Source: Haloarchaeobius iranensis (GTDB taxonomy: Archaea > Halobacteriota > Halobacteria > Halobacteriales > Natrialbaceae). Taken from it: 32,457 nt of DNA. Position 1 is the stretch's first letter; each line of letters starts with the position of its first letter. The stretch is from the NCBI RefSeq assembly GCF_900103505.1, contig NZ_FNIA01000028.1:1-32457 (forward strand). Direction: 5' to 3'. Below the pieces are notes generated by a model, which did no database searches, was not told where the DNA came from, and was given only the letters and a program-made list of their open reading frames with translations. The position numbers and the translations under genes are program-made. Below are positions 6,917-14,253 of the stretch, piece after piece.

Positions 6917-7459
6917 TTACTCGTGGATGTCGATGCCCTCGATGACGGCCTCCTCCTGGGGCTGGTCACGGGGGCCGGTCGGGAGCGAGCCGATGGTCTC
7001 GACGACGTCCATGCCGTCGCTGACCTTGCCGAAGACGGCGTGCTTGCCGTCGAGGTGCGGCTGGGCGTCGAGGGTGATGAAGAACTGGCTGCCGTTCGTG
7101 TTCGGGCCGGAGTTCGCCATCGAGAGCACGCCGGGGCCGTCGTGGCCCAGGTCGTCGTGGAACTCGTCCTCGAACTCGTAGCCGGGGCCGCCGCGGCCGG
7201 TGCCGGTCGGGTCGCCGCCCTGGATCATGAAGTCGCCGATGACGCGGTGGAACGGCACGCCGGCGTACAGCGAGTCGCCGCGTGTCTCGCCCGACTCGGG
7301 GTCCTCCCACGTCGGCGTCTCGACCGCCGGCTCGTCGTTCGCGGCCGGCTCGTGCTTCGCGAGGTTGACGAAGTTCTCGACGGTGTTCGGGACGCGCTCG
7401 TCGTACAGCTCGACCTCGATGTCGCCGTGGTTCGTGCGGATGGTTGCAGTCAGACTCAT
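6917..7459 (-). CDS. Cyclophilin-type peptidyl-prolyl cis-trans isomerase
   Basis: This 180-residue cytosolic protein catalyses proline isomerisation during folding. The conserved cyclophilin segments are present: VPNTVENFVNLA near residue 23, VPFHRVIGDFMIQGGDPTGTGRGGPGYEFEDEF with the catalytic Arg (FHR), LSMANSGPNTNGSQFFITL, and LDGKHAVFGKVSDGMDVV. It has an inserted acidic loop (EPAANDEPAVETPTWEDPESGET) between the second and third strands, common in haloarchaeal cyclophilins. No signal peptide. The ATG at 7459 has a GGTGGAG purine run close upstream, suggesting a leadered message. Confidence 0.95.
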   Translation of the reverse strand: MSLTATIRTNHGDIEVELYDERVPNTVENFVNLAKHEPAANDEPAVETPTWEDPESGETRGDSLYAGVPFHRVIGDFMIQGGDPTGTGRGGPGYEFEDEFHDDLGHDGPGVLSMANSGPNTNGSQFFITLDAQPHLDGKHAVFGKVSDGMDVVETIGSLPTGPRDQPQEEAVIEGIDIHE

Positions 7460-7597
7460 ATCTCCACCGAGGAGCGCACTCGGGAAAACGTTGTGGATAC
7501 GTCGACGGCGAGCCGTTGCGGCTGTGCCTGCGCCGTCCCGTCGGCGACTCGTCACCCCCATGGATTCAATAACGACCGGGCCGAAAACTTCGAACGA

Positions 7598-8575
7598 ATG
7601 ACCCGCTCGGCGCGTCACCGACGCGAGCGCGTGACACTGGCCAGACTCCCGTCCGGCGTCGAGGTCACGACGACCGTTCACAGCTACGAGGGCCCGGAGG
7701 ACGGACCGACGGTGTACGTGCAGGCGGCCCAGCACGGCCGCGAGATAAACGGCACCGAGGTCCTCCGCCGGCTGCACGACGAGCTCCCGACGACCGACCT
7801 CGCCGGCGAGCTGGTCGCGGTACCGGTCGCGAACCCGCTCACGTTCGACCGCATCTCCTACACCACGCCGGAGGCGCTCGACTCGGTGAACCCGAACATG
7901 AACCGCGTGTGGCCGGGCGAGGCCGACGGGAGCCTCCACCAGCGAATGGCGGCGGCGCTCTGGACGTACGCGGGCGAGGCCGACGTCATCGTCGACCTCC
8001 ACACCGGCAGCCCCTCGATGCTCACCCACACCGTGTTCACGCAGGGCGACGACCGCTCGCGCGGGCTCGCCGAGGCGTTCGGCACCGACCTGTTGCTCGC
8101 CGAGCCATCGGGCGAGGATGCCCCGGAGACCTGGCACCGGCGGGGGTTCGACGGCAAGCTCCGGGTCGCCGCCTCGGTCGAGGGCATCCCGGCCATCACG
8201 CCCGAACTCGCCCACAACAAGCAGATCGTCGAGGACGCGGTCACGACGGGTGTCCGCGGCATGCTGAACGTGCTCCGTCACCTCGGCGTGCTCGACGGGC
8301 AGGTCATCGCCGGCGAGTCGCCCCAGGTCGCCCGGAACCACCTCGGCCGCGTCGACGCGGAGGAGTCGGGGCTGTTCCGACCGAACCCGTCGCTGGAGCT
8401 CGGACAGCGTGTCGAGACCGGCGACCACCTCGGGCACGTCTACCACCCGTCGACGTACGAGGTGCTCCAGCGCGTCGAGTGCACCCGCGACGGCATCTGC
8501 TACGCCATCACCCGCGAGGCGACGGTGAAGGGCGGCGACCGGCTCGTCAGCGTCGCCATCCCGGTCGCGGAGTAG
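7598..8575 (+). CDS. Succinylglutamate desuccinylase/aspartoacylase-family amidohydrolase
   Basis: A 325-residue zinc carboxypeptidase-fold enzyme. Zinc ligands are recognisable in QHGREINGTE (His and Glu) and in VDLHTGSP (second His); the substrate-binding Asn-Arg pair is in NPNMNRVWPG, and the general-base Glu in AITPELAHN. The C-terminal third (about residues 240-325) is a beta-rich domain like the one that caps this family. Family members deacylate N-acyl amino acids, but the substrate cannot be read from the sequence. Start ATG at 7598 follows a CAATAACG element 26-33 nt upstream. It faces the cyclophilin gene divergently. Confidence 0.88.
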   Translation: MTRSARHRRERVTLARLPSGVEVTTTVHSYEGPEDGPTVYVQAAQHGREINGTEVLRRLHDELPTTDLAGELVAVPVANPLTFDRISYTTPEALDSVNPNMNRVWPGEADGSLHQRMAAALWTYAGEADVIVDLHTGSPSMLTHTVFTQGDDRSRGLAEAFGTDLLLAEPSGEDAPETWHRRGFDGKLRVAASVEGIPAITPELAHNKQIVEDAVTTGVRGMLNVLRHLGVLDGQVIAGESPQVARNHLGRVDAEESGLFRPNPSLELGQRVETGDHLGHVYHPSTYEVLQRVECTRDGICYAITREATVKGGDRLVSVAIPVAE

Positions 8576-8578
8576 TGC

Positions 8579-8989
8579 TCAGGCTCGCGCGGGCAGCAGT
8601 TCGGAGAGCGCGACCTTCCGCAGCTCACCGTCCAGCCTGACGAGCACGTCGAGCGTCGGGCCGTAATCGTACAGCAGCTCCCGGCAGACCCCGCAGGCCG
8701 AGATGACGACCGGCTCGTTCGCCGGGTCGTTCTCCCGGAAGCGCACCGCGACCGAGCAGTCGAACGAGTCGTGGCCGTCGGCGAGCGCGTTCTCGAGCGT
8801 CACCGGCTCGCAGTGGACGGTCGCCTGGTCGACGCTCGATTCGAGGTTCACCGCGGTGTAGACGGTGCCGTCCTCGGTGCGGAGCGCGGACGCGACGCGG
8901 TGTCGGTCGGGGTCGAACCTCGCTTCCAGCGTCTCGACGGCGGCGTCGACGAACTCGTGGTCGGCGGCATACGGTGGGCGTGCGTCCAT
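8579..8989 (-). CDS. Cytidine-deaminase-like zinc hydrolase
   Basis: A 136-residue protein of the cytidine deaminase fold. The zinc/catalytic motif is HCEPVTLENAL, equivalent to HAE-x in CDA (His ligand, Glu proton shuttle), and the second is SACGVCRELLYDYG, equivalent to PCGxCRQ with Ala in place of Pro. NLESSVDQATVHCE resembles the family's substrate loop. The variations mean the substrate may be cytidine, blasticidin-like or another base. The frame extends to 9043, but ATG at 8989 fits a GAGCTTTTC element about 27 nt upstream. It is convergent with the aspartoacylase-family gene and divergent from the methyltransferase gene. Confidence 0.85.
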   Translation of the reverse strand: MDARPPYAADHEFVDAAVETLEARFDPDRHRVASALRTEDGTVYTAVNLESSVDQATVHCEPVTLENALADGHDSFDCSVAVRFRENDPANEPVVISACGVCRELLYDYGPTLDVLVRLDGELRKVALSELLPARA

Positions 8990-9037
8990 ACCGTCGCTTC
9001 GACCGCCGGGGAGAAAAGCTCCCGTCAGACGGCGGGG

Positions 9038-9053
9038 AATCACAATCGTGATT
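9038..9053. promoter_or_regulatory. Inverted repeat in the deaminase/methyltransferase divergent region
   Basis: AATCAC-AATC-GTGATT is a perfect 6+6 inverted repeat with a 4-nt spacer. It lies in the 90-bp region between the divergent starts at 8989 and 9080, and its right arm runs into the GATTAC element (9050-9055) that is 25-30 nt upstream of the methyltransferase ATG. It is a candidate operator. Confidence 0.5.
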
Positions 9054-9079
9054 ACGGGCCGCCCACTCGGTCAGACCCC

Positions 9080-9691
9080 ATGTCAGACGACGACACCGCG
9101 GCCTGGTGGGACGAGGCGTACGAGCGCGACACGGCTCCGTGGGACACGGGCGAACCACAGCCGGCGCTCGCTGGCGTCGCGGACCGCACGGAGCGCTGGC
9201 GCGTGCTCGACCCCGGCTGCGGGACCGGGACCCACGCCGTCCACTTCGCGAGCCACGGCCACGACGTGGTCGGCGTCGACGTCTCCGAGAACGCCGTCGG
9301 TCGTGCCCGGGCGAAGGCCGACGAGCACGATGTCGACGTGACCTTCCACGTCGACGACGTGCGCGAGCTCGACGCCGTCGACGGCCCGTTCGACGCGGTC
9401 GTCGACAGCGGGATGTTCCACGTGTACGCCGGTGAAGACCGCGAGCGGTACGTCGACGCCCTGGCCGACGTGCTCGCCGAGGGTGGCCGGGTCTTCCTCG
9501 TGGCTTTCGGGCCTGCCGCGCCCGACGATGCCGGGCCGACACCGGTCTCGCACGACGACGTCCGGACGGCGTTCGCCGACGGCTGGACGGTCCGGGAGGC
9601 CGGAGACACCGACTTCGAGACGCGACACGGCACCGTGCCCGGAACCGACGCCGTCGTCGAACGGACACCGGGGAACGGCTCGACGGAGTGA
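9080..9691 (+). CDS. Class I SAM-dependent methyltransferase
   Basis: A 203-residue Rossmann-fold methyltransferase. Motif I is VLDPGCGTGTHAVHFASHGH (around residues 42-61), motif II is VVGVDVSENAVGRAR, and motif III/IV lies in FDAVVDSGMFHVY, where the VDSGMFH sequence recalls thiopurine/tellurite-resistance type (TehB/TPMT-like) methyltransferases. WWDEAYERDTAPWDTGEPQPAL at the N-terminus is also typical of that group. The acceptor substrate is unknown. Divergent from the deaminase gene; it converges with the TrpD-like gene. Confidence 0.88.
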   Translation: MSDDDTAAWWDEAYERDTAPWDTGEPQPALAGVADRTERWRVLDPGCGTGTHAVHFASHGHDVVGVDVSENAVGRARAKADEHDVDVTFHVDDVRELDAVDGPFDAVVDSGMFHVYAGEDRERYVDALADVLAEGGRVFLVAFGPAAPDDAGPTPVSHDDVRTAFADGWTVREAGDTDFETRHGTVPGTDAVVERTPGNGSTE

Positions 9692-9706
9692 GAAGGGGAG
9701 CCGCGA

Positions 9707-10777
9707 TCAGAACTCGCGGAGCTCCGCGAGCACGGCGGCGGCGTCGCCCGACGCGATGGTTTCGCGGGCGAGTTCGAGGCCGTCGTCCAGCGAGTCGACG
9801 TCGTCGCGGGCGTACATCCGGAACGCGGCGTTGAGCGCGACGGCGTCGGCGAACTGGTCGTCGCGCTCGCCGGCGATGACCGCCTCGGTGATGGCGGCCG
9901 AGTCGGCGGCCACGTCGTCGACTCCGAGGTCGTCCTCCTCGAAGTCCATGCCGTACTCGGCGGTCTCGATCTCGTAGTCGTCGACCGCGTCGTCACCCTC
10001 GTGCCACTCCGCGACCTTCGTGTAGCCGGGGCGGATGTCGTCGTAGCCCTCCATGCCCTGGAACATGACGACCTTCTCGACGTCGAGCTCCTCGCTCGCG
10101 GCGAACGTGTTGCAGGTCTTCTTCGCGAACGCGAGGTGATAGAACGAGCCGAGGTGGACCTCGGCGTTGGCCGGGTTCGCGAACGTCTCGACGGTGTTGA
10201 CGAACGTCCGGACGCCCATCCGGTCGCGGCGGTCGAACAGCTCGTCGATGCCCGGGTTGAACGCGGGCTGGTAGTAGAAGCCGAAGCCGGTCTCGTCGAC
10301 CATGTCAGCACTCTCTTCGGGCGAGAGCTCGGTGCGGACGCCGAGCTCGTCGAGCACGTGCTTGTAGGCGTCCTGCTTCTGCGTGGGGACGCGGTCGCCG
10401 CTGTGGGCGACGACCGGTGTGCCAGCGGCGGCGGCGACGATGCCCGCGGCGACGCCGAAGATGGCCGACCGGCCCTTGCCGTCGTAGTTCGCCCCGCAGT
10501 CGACGGGGTCGGCATCGGGTTCGGCCGTGACGACGCTCTCCTCGCGCATCACGTCGGTGTACGCCGCCAGCTCCTCGGGGTTGTTGCGCTTCCAGCGGTT
10601 CGCCAGCCAGAAGGCCCCAAGCGTGGTGGGGTCGGGCTCGCCGCCGAGGATGCGCTGGAACGCCTCGCGGGCCTGTCCGCGGTCCATGTCCTCCGCGGAC
10701 TTGTGGCCGGAGCCGACGACTTCCGTCATCAGTCGCTTGAGGGGCCACTCGCCGTACTCGCGGGTCGCTTGTGCCAT
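9707..10777 (-). CDS. TrpD-like (glycosyltransferase family 3) protein
   Basis: This 356-residue protein has the overall plan of anthranilate phosphoribosyltransferase: an N-terminal helical domain (LMTEVVGSGHKSAEDMDRGQAREAFQRILGGEPDPTTLGAFWLANRWK) and an alpha/beta domain with VDCGANYDGKGRSAIFGVAAG in the PRPP/nucleoside loop position and VVAHSGDRVPTQKQ in place of the usual HGxR segment. The canonical GTGGD motif of true TrpD is altered, and no other trp genes are in the window, so it resembles the TrpD2/YbiB side of the family more than the tryptophan enzyme. Automated annotation would say trpD; I would not assign that reaction. A CTTTTCC element lies about 29 nt upstream of the ATG. Divergent from the siroheme decarboxylase gene. 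Confidence 0.78.
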   Translation of the reverse strand: MAQATREYGEWPLKRLMTEVVGSGHKSAEDMDRGQAREAFQRILGGEPDPTTLGAFWLANRWKRNNPEELAAYTDVMREESVVTAEPDADPVDCGANYDGKGRSAIFGVAAGIVAAAAGTPVVAHSGDRVPTQKQDAYKHVLDELGVRTELSPEESADMVDETGFGFYYQPAFNPGIDELFDRRDRMGVRTFVNTVETFANPANAEVHLGSFYHLAFAKKTCNTFAASEELDVEKVVMFQGMEGYDDIRPGYTKVAEWHEGDDAVDDYEIETAEYGMDFEEDDLGVDDVAADSAAITEAVIAGERDDQFADAVALNAAFRMYARDDVDSLDDGLELARETIASGDAAAVLAELREF

Positions 10778-10909
10778 GTCCGGCCGTTAGAACGGTCCGA
10801 GGAAAAGTCGCCCGGTCCGTTCCCAGGCCCTGGGAGCCGGTCCGGCCGGAATCGGCGGCGACCGTCGGCGTTCGAAACACGTACCTTGCACAGGTCCCTA
10901 GCGCCGACG

Positions 10910-11965
10910 ATGAACACGCAGTCGGGCGACTGGCGCGAGGAGGTAGACGAGGTCGACGCCCGCCTCATCGACGGCTACCAGTCGGGCTTTCCGGTTGCCG
11001 AACGCCCGTTCCGCGTCGTCGGCGAGGAGCTGGGTGTCACCGAGCACGAGGCGTTCGAGCGCGTGCAGCGACTCCGCGACGAGGGGGTGTTCCGGCGGTT
11101 CGGCGCGGTGCTGAACCCGCCGGTCATCGGGTCGTCGACGCTCGCGGCGGTCAAGGCACCCGCGGACCGCTTCGACGAGGTCGCCGAGATAATCAACGGC
11201 TACCGGCAGGTGAACCACAACTACCGGCGCGACCACGAGTGGAACATGTGGTTCGTCGTGACCGCGGGCTCGCGGGAGACGCGGAACCGCATCCTCGACG
11301 AGATCGAGAAGGGGACGGGCTGTGAAGTCCTCAACCTCCCGATGCTCACGGATTACTACATCGACCTGGAGTTCCCGGTCGTGAACACCGACCGGTTCGC
11401 CCGGGAGTCCGTCGAGTCCACTGAGGTCTCCGCGACGCGCATCTCCGAGAACGCGACGGGCGACCTCTCGCGGTTCGACGCGGAACTCCTGCTGGCCATC
11501 CAGTCGGGCTTCCCGCTCTCGGAGACGGCGTACCGCGACATCGCGGCCGAGATAGCCCCGAAACTGGACGATGACGTGACCGTCGAGATGGTGCTCGATG
11601 GGGTCGAGCGCCTCCGCGAGAACGGCTGCATCAAGCGCGTGGGCTGCATCGTCAACCACGTCGTCACCGGCTTCTCGAACAACTGCATGGTCGTCTGGGA
11701 CGTGCCCGACGACGAACTCGACGAGCGCGGGCTGGCGGTGGGCGAACTCCCCTACGTCACGCTCTGCTACCACCGGCCCCGGCGGCCCGAACAGGACTGG
11801 CCGTACAACCTGTTCACGATGATCCACGGCCGCGACCCCGACGCCGTCGACGAGAAGGTCGACGAACTCGCCACGGAGTACCTCCCTGTCGACCACGAAC
11901 GACTCTACTCCACGGAGACGCTGAAGCAGACGGGTGCGCAGTACGAGGAACTGGTGGGAGAGTAG
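10910..11965 (+). CDS. ahbAB: Fused AhbA-AhbB siroheme decarboxylase (Lrp/AsnC-like)
   Basis: This 351-residue protein is a tandem duplication of the Lrp/AsnC plan. Half 1 (about 14-165) starts DARLIDGYQSGFPVAERPF and half 2 (about 190-345) starts DAELLLAIQSGFPLSETAY; each has a winged helix followed by a RAM domain. The RAM domains carry NHNYRRDHEWNMWFV (102-116) and CYHRPRRPEQDWPYNLFTM (286-304), the His/Arg-rich pattern of siroheme decarboxylase subunits AhbA and AhbB, which convert siroheme to 12,18-didecarboxysiroheme in the archaeal alternative heme pathway. In many organisms these are two genes; here they are one chain. Auto-annotation would call it an Lrp/AsnC regulator. The radical-SAM enzymes AhbC and AhbD are not in the window. 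Confidence 0.85.
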   Translation: MNTQSGDWREEVDEVDARLIDGYQSGFPVAERPFRVVGEELGVTEHEAFERVQRLRDEGVFRRFGAVLNPPVIGSSTLAAVKAPADRFDEVAEIINGYRQVNHNYRRDHEWNMWFVVTAGSRETRNRILDEIEKGTGCEVLNLPMLTDYYIDLEFPVVNTDRFARESVESTEVSATRISENATGDLSRFDAELLLAIQSGFPLSETAYRDIAAEIAPKLDDDVTVEMVLDGVERLRENGCIKRVGCIVNHVVTGFSNNCMVVWDVPDDELDERGLAVGELPYVTLCYHRPRRPEQDWPYNLFTMIHGRDPDAVDEKVDELATEYLPVDHERLYSTETLKQTGAQYEELVGE

Positions 11966-12004
11966 CGCGGTTGCGATGCGGTGGCGGTGCGGTAGCGGTG
12001 CGGT
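11966..12004 (+). repeat. GCGGT-rich short tandem stretch
   Basis: Just after the siroheme decarboxylase stop, GCGGT recurs at irregular intervals of 6-12 nt (GCGGTGGCGGTGCGGTAGC and following). It is low-complexity and not obviously coding. Confidence 0.4.
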
Positions 12005-12020
12005 AACACGGTTTCCTGTA

Positions 12021-12092
12021 CGACCGCAAGCGCAGCGAGCGGTCGCCTTTTTCGCCCAGCTTTTTCGAGGAGTGGTGCGCCTCCGGCGCACC
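12021..12092 (+). terminator. Two hairpins with T-run downstream of siroheme decarboxylase
   Basis: The first stem, CGACCGC (12021-12027) with GCGGTCG (12039-12045), has an 11-nt loop and is followed by TTTTT at 12048-12052, like an intrinsic terminator. A second T-run is at 12061-12065. The second stem, GGTGCGCC (12074-12081) with GGCGCACC (12085-12092), has a 3-nt loop. The block looks like an intergenic module I have seen repeatedly in haloarchaeal genomes; that resemblance is from memory. It separates the siroheme decarboxylase and PAN genes. Confidence 0.5.
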
Positions 12093-12177
12093 CGACGATG
12101 AAACAGGTGGTCGAGCCGCGCTGACGACCGACGACTATGAACCTTCTGCACTCGGGGTCTCTCCCCAACCCAAAGGC

Positions 12178-12185
12178 TATTTTAC
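12178..12185 (+). promoter_or_regulatory. TATA-like element of the PAN gene
   Basis: TATTTTAC lies 27-34 nt upstream of the PAN ATG at 12212, preceded by a purine-rich AAAGG that could serve as BRE. This supports the chosen start as leaderless or nearly so. Confidence 0.55.
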
Positions 12186-12211
12186 GCCCATCGCCTACCG
12201 ACCGATAATTC

Positions 12212-13453
12212 ATGTCCCGGAGTCCTTCGCTGCCCGACCGTCCGCGGTTAGACCTCGACCCGGACATGTCGGAGGAAGAGCGGCTCTCCGCGCTCCGCGA
12301 GCACTTCGCAGACGTCACCGAAGTGCACGCGAAGCTCTCCAGCCAGCTGGAGGCTGCACACGAGCGCCGCGACGAGCTGAAAGACGAGGTCGACCAGACG
12401 GAGCGGGAGAACGAGGCGCTGAAGACGTCCTCGCTCTACATCGCGACCGTCGAGGAGATCGACGAGGAGACACAGGAAGCCGTGGTCAAGCAACACGGCA
12501 ACAACCAGGAGGTGCTCACCGACGTCTCTCGTCGGATGGGCGAGGAGCTGCAGGCCGGCGACCGCGTCGCGGTCAACGACTCGTTCTCGGTCCAGAGCAT
12601 CCTCGCGAGCGAGACCGACGCCCGTGCGCAGGCGATGGAGGTCGACGAGAGTCCGGCGGTCGAGTACGCCGACATCGGCGGTATCGACGAGCAGGTCCGC
12701 GAGGTCCGTGAGGCCGTCGAGGAGCCGCTCGTCAACCCCGAGAAGTTCGACACCGTCGGCATCGACCCGCCGTCGGGCGTGCTGCTGCACGGCCCGCCGG
12801 GGACGGGGAAGACGATGCTCGCCAAGGCCGTCGCCAACGAGACCGACGCCACGTTCATCAAGATGGCCGGCTCCGAGCTGGTCCGCAAGTTCATCGGCGA
12901 GGGCTCCCGGCTGGTCCGTGACCTGTTCGAGCTCGCCTCCGAGCGCGAGCCCGCTATCATCTTCATCGACGAGATAGACGCCATCGCGGCCAAGCGGACC
13001 GAGTCCAAGACCTCCGGCGACGCCGAGGTCCAGCGGACGATGATGCAGCTGCTCTCCGAGATGGACGGCTTCGAGGCTCGCGGGAACATCCGCATCATCG
13101 CGGCCACCAACCGCTTCGACATGCTCGACCGCGCCATCCTCCGTCCGGGCCGGTTCGACCGCCTCATCGAGGTGCCCGAGCCGGACGCCGAGGGCCGCGA
13201 GCGCATCTTCGAGATACACACCGAGCAGATGAACATCGCGGACGACGTGACCTTCGCCGACCTCGCCGAGGAGACGGCGGGCTACTCCGGCGCGGAGATC
13301 GCGAGCGTCGCCACAGAGGCCGGCATGTTCGCCATCCGCGACGGCCGCACCGAGGTCCGCAAGCAGGACTTCGTCGAGGCCCTGGAGAAGATCGAGGCCG
13401 ACGACGGCGGCGAGTTCGTGCCCTCGGCCGGTCACGCGACGTACCACTACTGA
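12212..13453 (+). CDS. pan: Proteasome-activating nucleotidase (PAN), AAA+ ATPase
   Basis: This 413-residue hexameric ATPase unfolds substrates and feeds them into the archaeal 20S proteasome. The order is: an N-terminal coiled coil (about 25-75), an OB domain (about 75-135, with YIATVEEIDEETQEAVVKQHG), then the AAA+ module with Walker A GPPGTGKT (194-201), Walker B IIFIDEIDAIA (249-259), pore loop KFIGEG, and the second region of homology ATNRFDMLDRAILRPGRFDR. The chain ends HATYHY: Tyr occurs at the last and third-last positions, whereas the canonical proteasome-docking HbYX motif has Tyr second from last. Length is normal for PAN. Haloarchaea usually have two PAN paralogues; only one is here and I cannot say which. 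Confidence 0.94.
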   Translation: MSRSPSLPDRPRLDLDPDMSEEERLSALREHFADVTEVHAKLSSQLEAAHERRDELKDEVDQTERENEALKTSSLYIATVEEIDEETQEAVVKQHGNNQEVLTDVSRRMGEELQAGDRVAVNDSFSVQSILASETDARAQAMEVDESPAVEYADIGGIDEQVREVREAVEEPLVNPEKFDTVGIDPPSGVLLHGPPGTGKTMLAKAVANETDATFIKMAGSELVRKFIGEGSRLVRDLFELASEREPAIIFIDEIDAIAAKRTESKTSGDAEVQRTMMQLLSEMDGFEARGNIRIIAATNRFDMLDRAILRPGRFDRLIEVPEPDAEGRERIFEIHTEQMNIADDVTFADLAEETAGYSGAEIASVATEAGMFAIRDGRTEVRKQDFVEALEKIEADDGGEFVPSAGHATYHY

Positions 13454-13525
13454 ACGGCACGCCGACCCGCGGGCTCCGGGACCGCGAACCGCAACTTCCT
13501 TTCTCCCGCGCCGACTCGCTCGACC

Positions 13526-13999
13526 ATGGAGCCAATCCGTATCGTCTGGGGCCACGCCACCGGCCCGACAGAGATGGCCGCCTACGATGCGGCCCTCGCG
13601 GACGCCGGCGTCGAGAACTACAACCTCGTCGGCGTCTCCTCCGTCGTCCCTGCCGAGGCGACCGTCGAACTCGCCGGCACCGCCCCCGACCTCGGCCCCG
13701 TCGGGAACCGCCTCACCGTCGTCGAAGCCTGCGCCACCGCGACAGAACCAGGCCACGTCTCCGCGGGCCTGGCGTGGGCAACCTCACCCGATGGTGGACT
13801 GTTCTACGAGGCCGCCGGCCCCACCGACGAGGGCGACATCTCCGAGCGCGTACGGCGCGGGCTGGCGGCCGGCGAGTCGCTGCGGGACTGGACGTTCGAC
13901 GACCCGCACGTTCGAGTGGAGAGCGCGTCCGTAGAGCCGGGGACGTACACGACTGCGGTGGTGCTGGCGGTGTACGGGGAGTCCGAGCCGATTCTGTGA
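13526..13999 (+). CDS. pdaD: Pyruvoyl-dependent arginine decarboxylase
   Basis: A 157-residue proenzyme that makes agmatine from arginine; in archaea agmatine is needed for agmatidine in tRNA-Ile2 and, in some, for polyamines. The self-cleavage site is the Ser-Ser of GVSSVVPAEA (Ser38-Ser39); the second Ser becomes the pyruvoyl group, giving a short beta and a longer alpha chain. The N-terminal IRIVWGHATGPTEMAAYDAAL and the later SAGLAWATSPDGGLFYEAAG with its Glu match the family. Length is normal. A CCTTTCT element about 27 nt upstream supports the ATG at 13526. It follows PAN by 72 nt on the same strand but has its own promoter-like element. Confidence 0.93.
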   Translation: MEPIRIVWGHATGPTEMAAYDAALADAGVENYNLVGVSSVVPAEATVELAGTAPDLGPVGNRLTVVEACATATEPGHVSAGLAWATSPDGGLFYEAAGPTDEGDISERVRRGLAAGESLRDWTFDDPHVRVESASVEPGTYTTAVVLAVYGESEPIL

Positions 14000-14062
14000 C
14001 CGAACTGGGTGTCTATGGCTCTCGTTTCGAGGTACAGTATTACGTGAGCTAGTTCCGACGGT

Positions 14063-14125
14063 AGCCAGAAAGCCCCGAGCCGTTCGACTCGGGGGCCCCG
14101 CTGCGGTCCTCGTACCTGCGGTCCT
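14063..14125 (-). repeat. Structured interspersed repeat, copy 1
   Basis: On the minus strand this block contains two decamers, AAGGACCGCA and GAGGACCGCA, spaced 15 nt start to start (14125-14116 and 14111-14102 approximately), then a hairpin (CCCCGAG 14073-14079 with CTCGGGG 14088-14094, 8-nt loop), then GGGGCTTTCTGGCT. The copy at 27560-27623 on the plus strand has the same decamers, the same 15-nt period and the same 29-nt distance from the second decamer to GCTTTCTGGCT, with a hairpin in between. It lies 130 nt upstream of pgi. Confidence 0.7.
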
Positions 14126-14253
14126 TGCGTCGGCCGCTGCCGTCGAACGTCTCGCCAGCCGCGCGCCGTACGGGCCGGTTCTTCTACCGTTGCGGTCAGT
14201 CGCACACGGCAGCGATAGGAACGCCTTTCACTCGAACCGTCGACGCCACAGGT

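Noticed and set aside
6917..8446. Long minus-strand frame extending the cyclophilin upstream
   Set aside because: It is antisense to the aspartoacylase-family gene; the cyclophilin fold starts at 7459 with a purine-rich site before it.
9707..10777. Tryptophan biosynthesis trpD
   Set aside because: The canonical GTGGD and HGxR motifs are altered and no other trp genes are present, so only a TrpD-like fold is supported.
10001..10909. Long open frame reading into the siroheme decarboxylase gene from upstream
   Set aside because: It is antisense to the TrpD-like gene; the added residues have no domain and the real start is at 10910.
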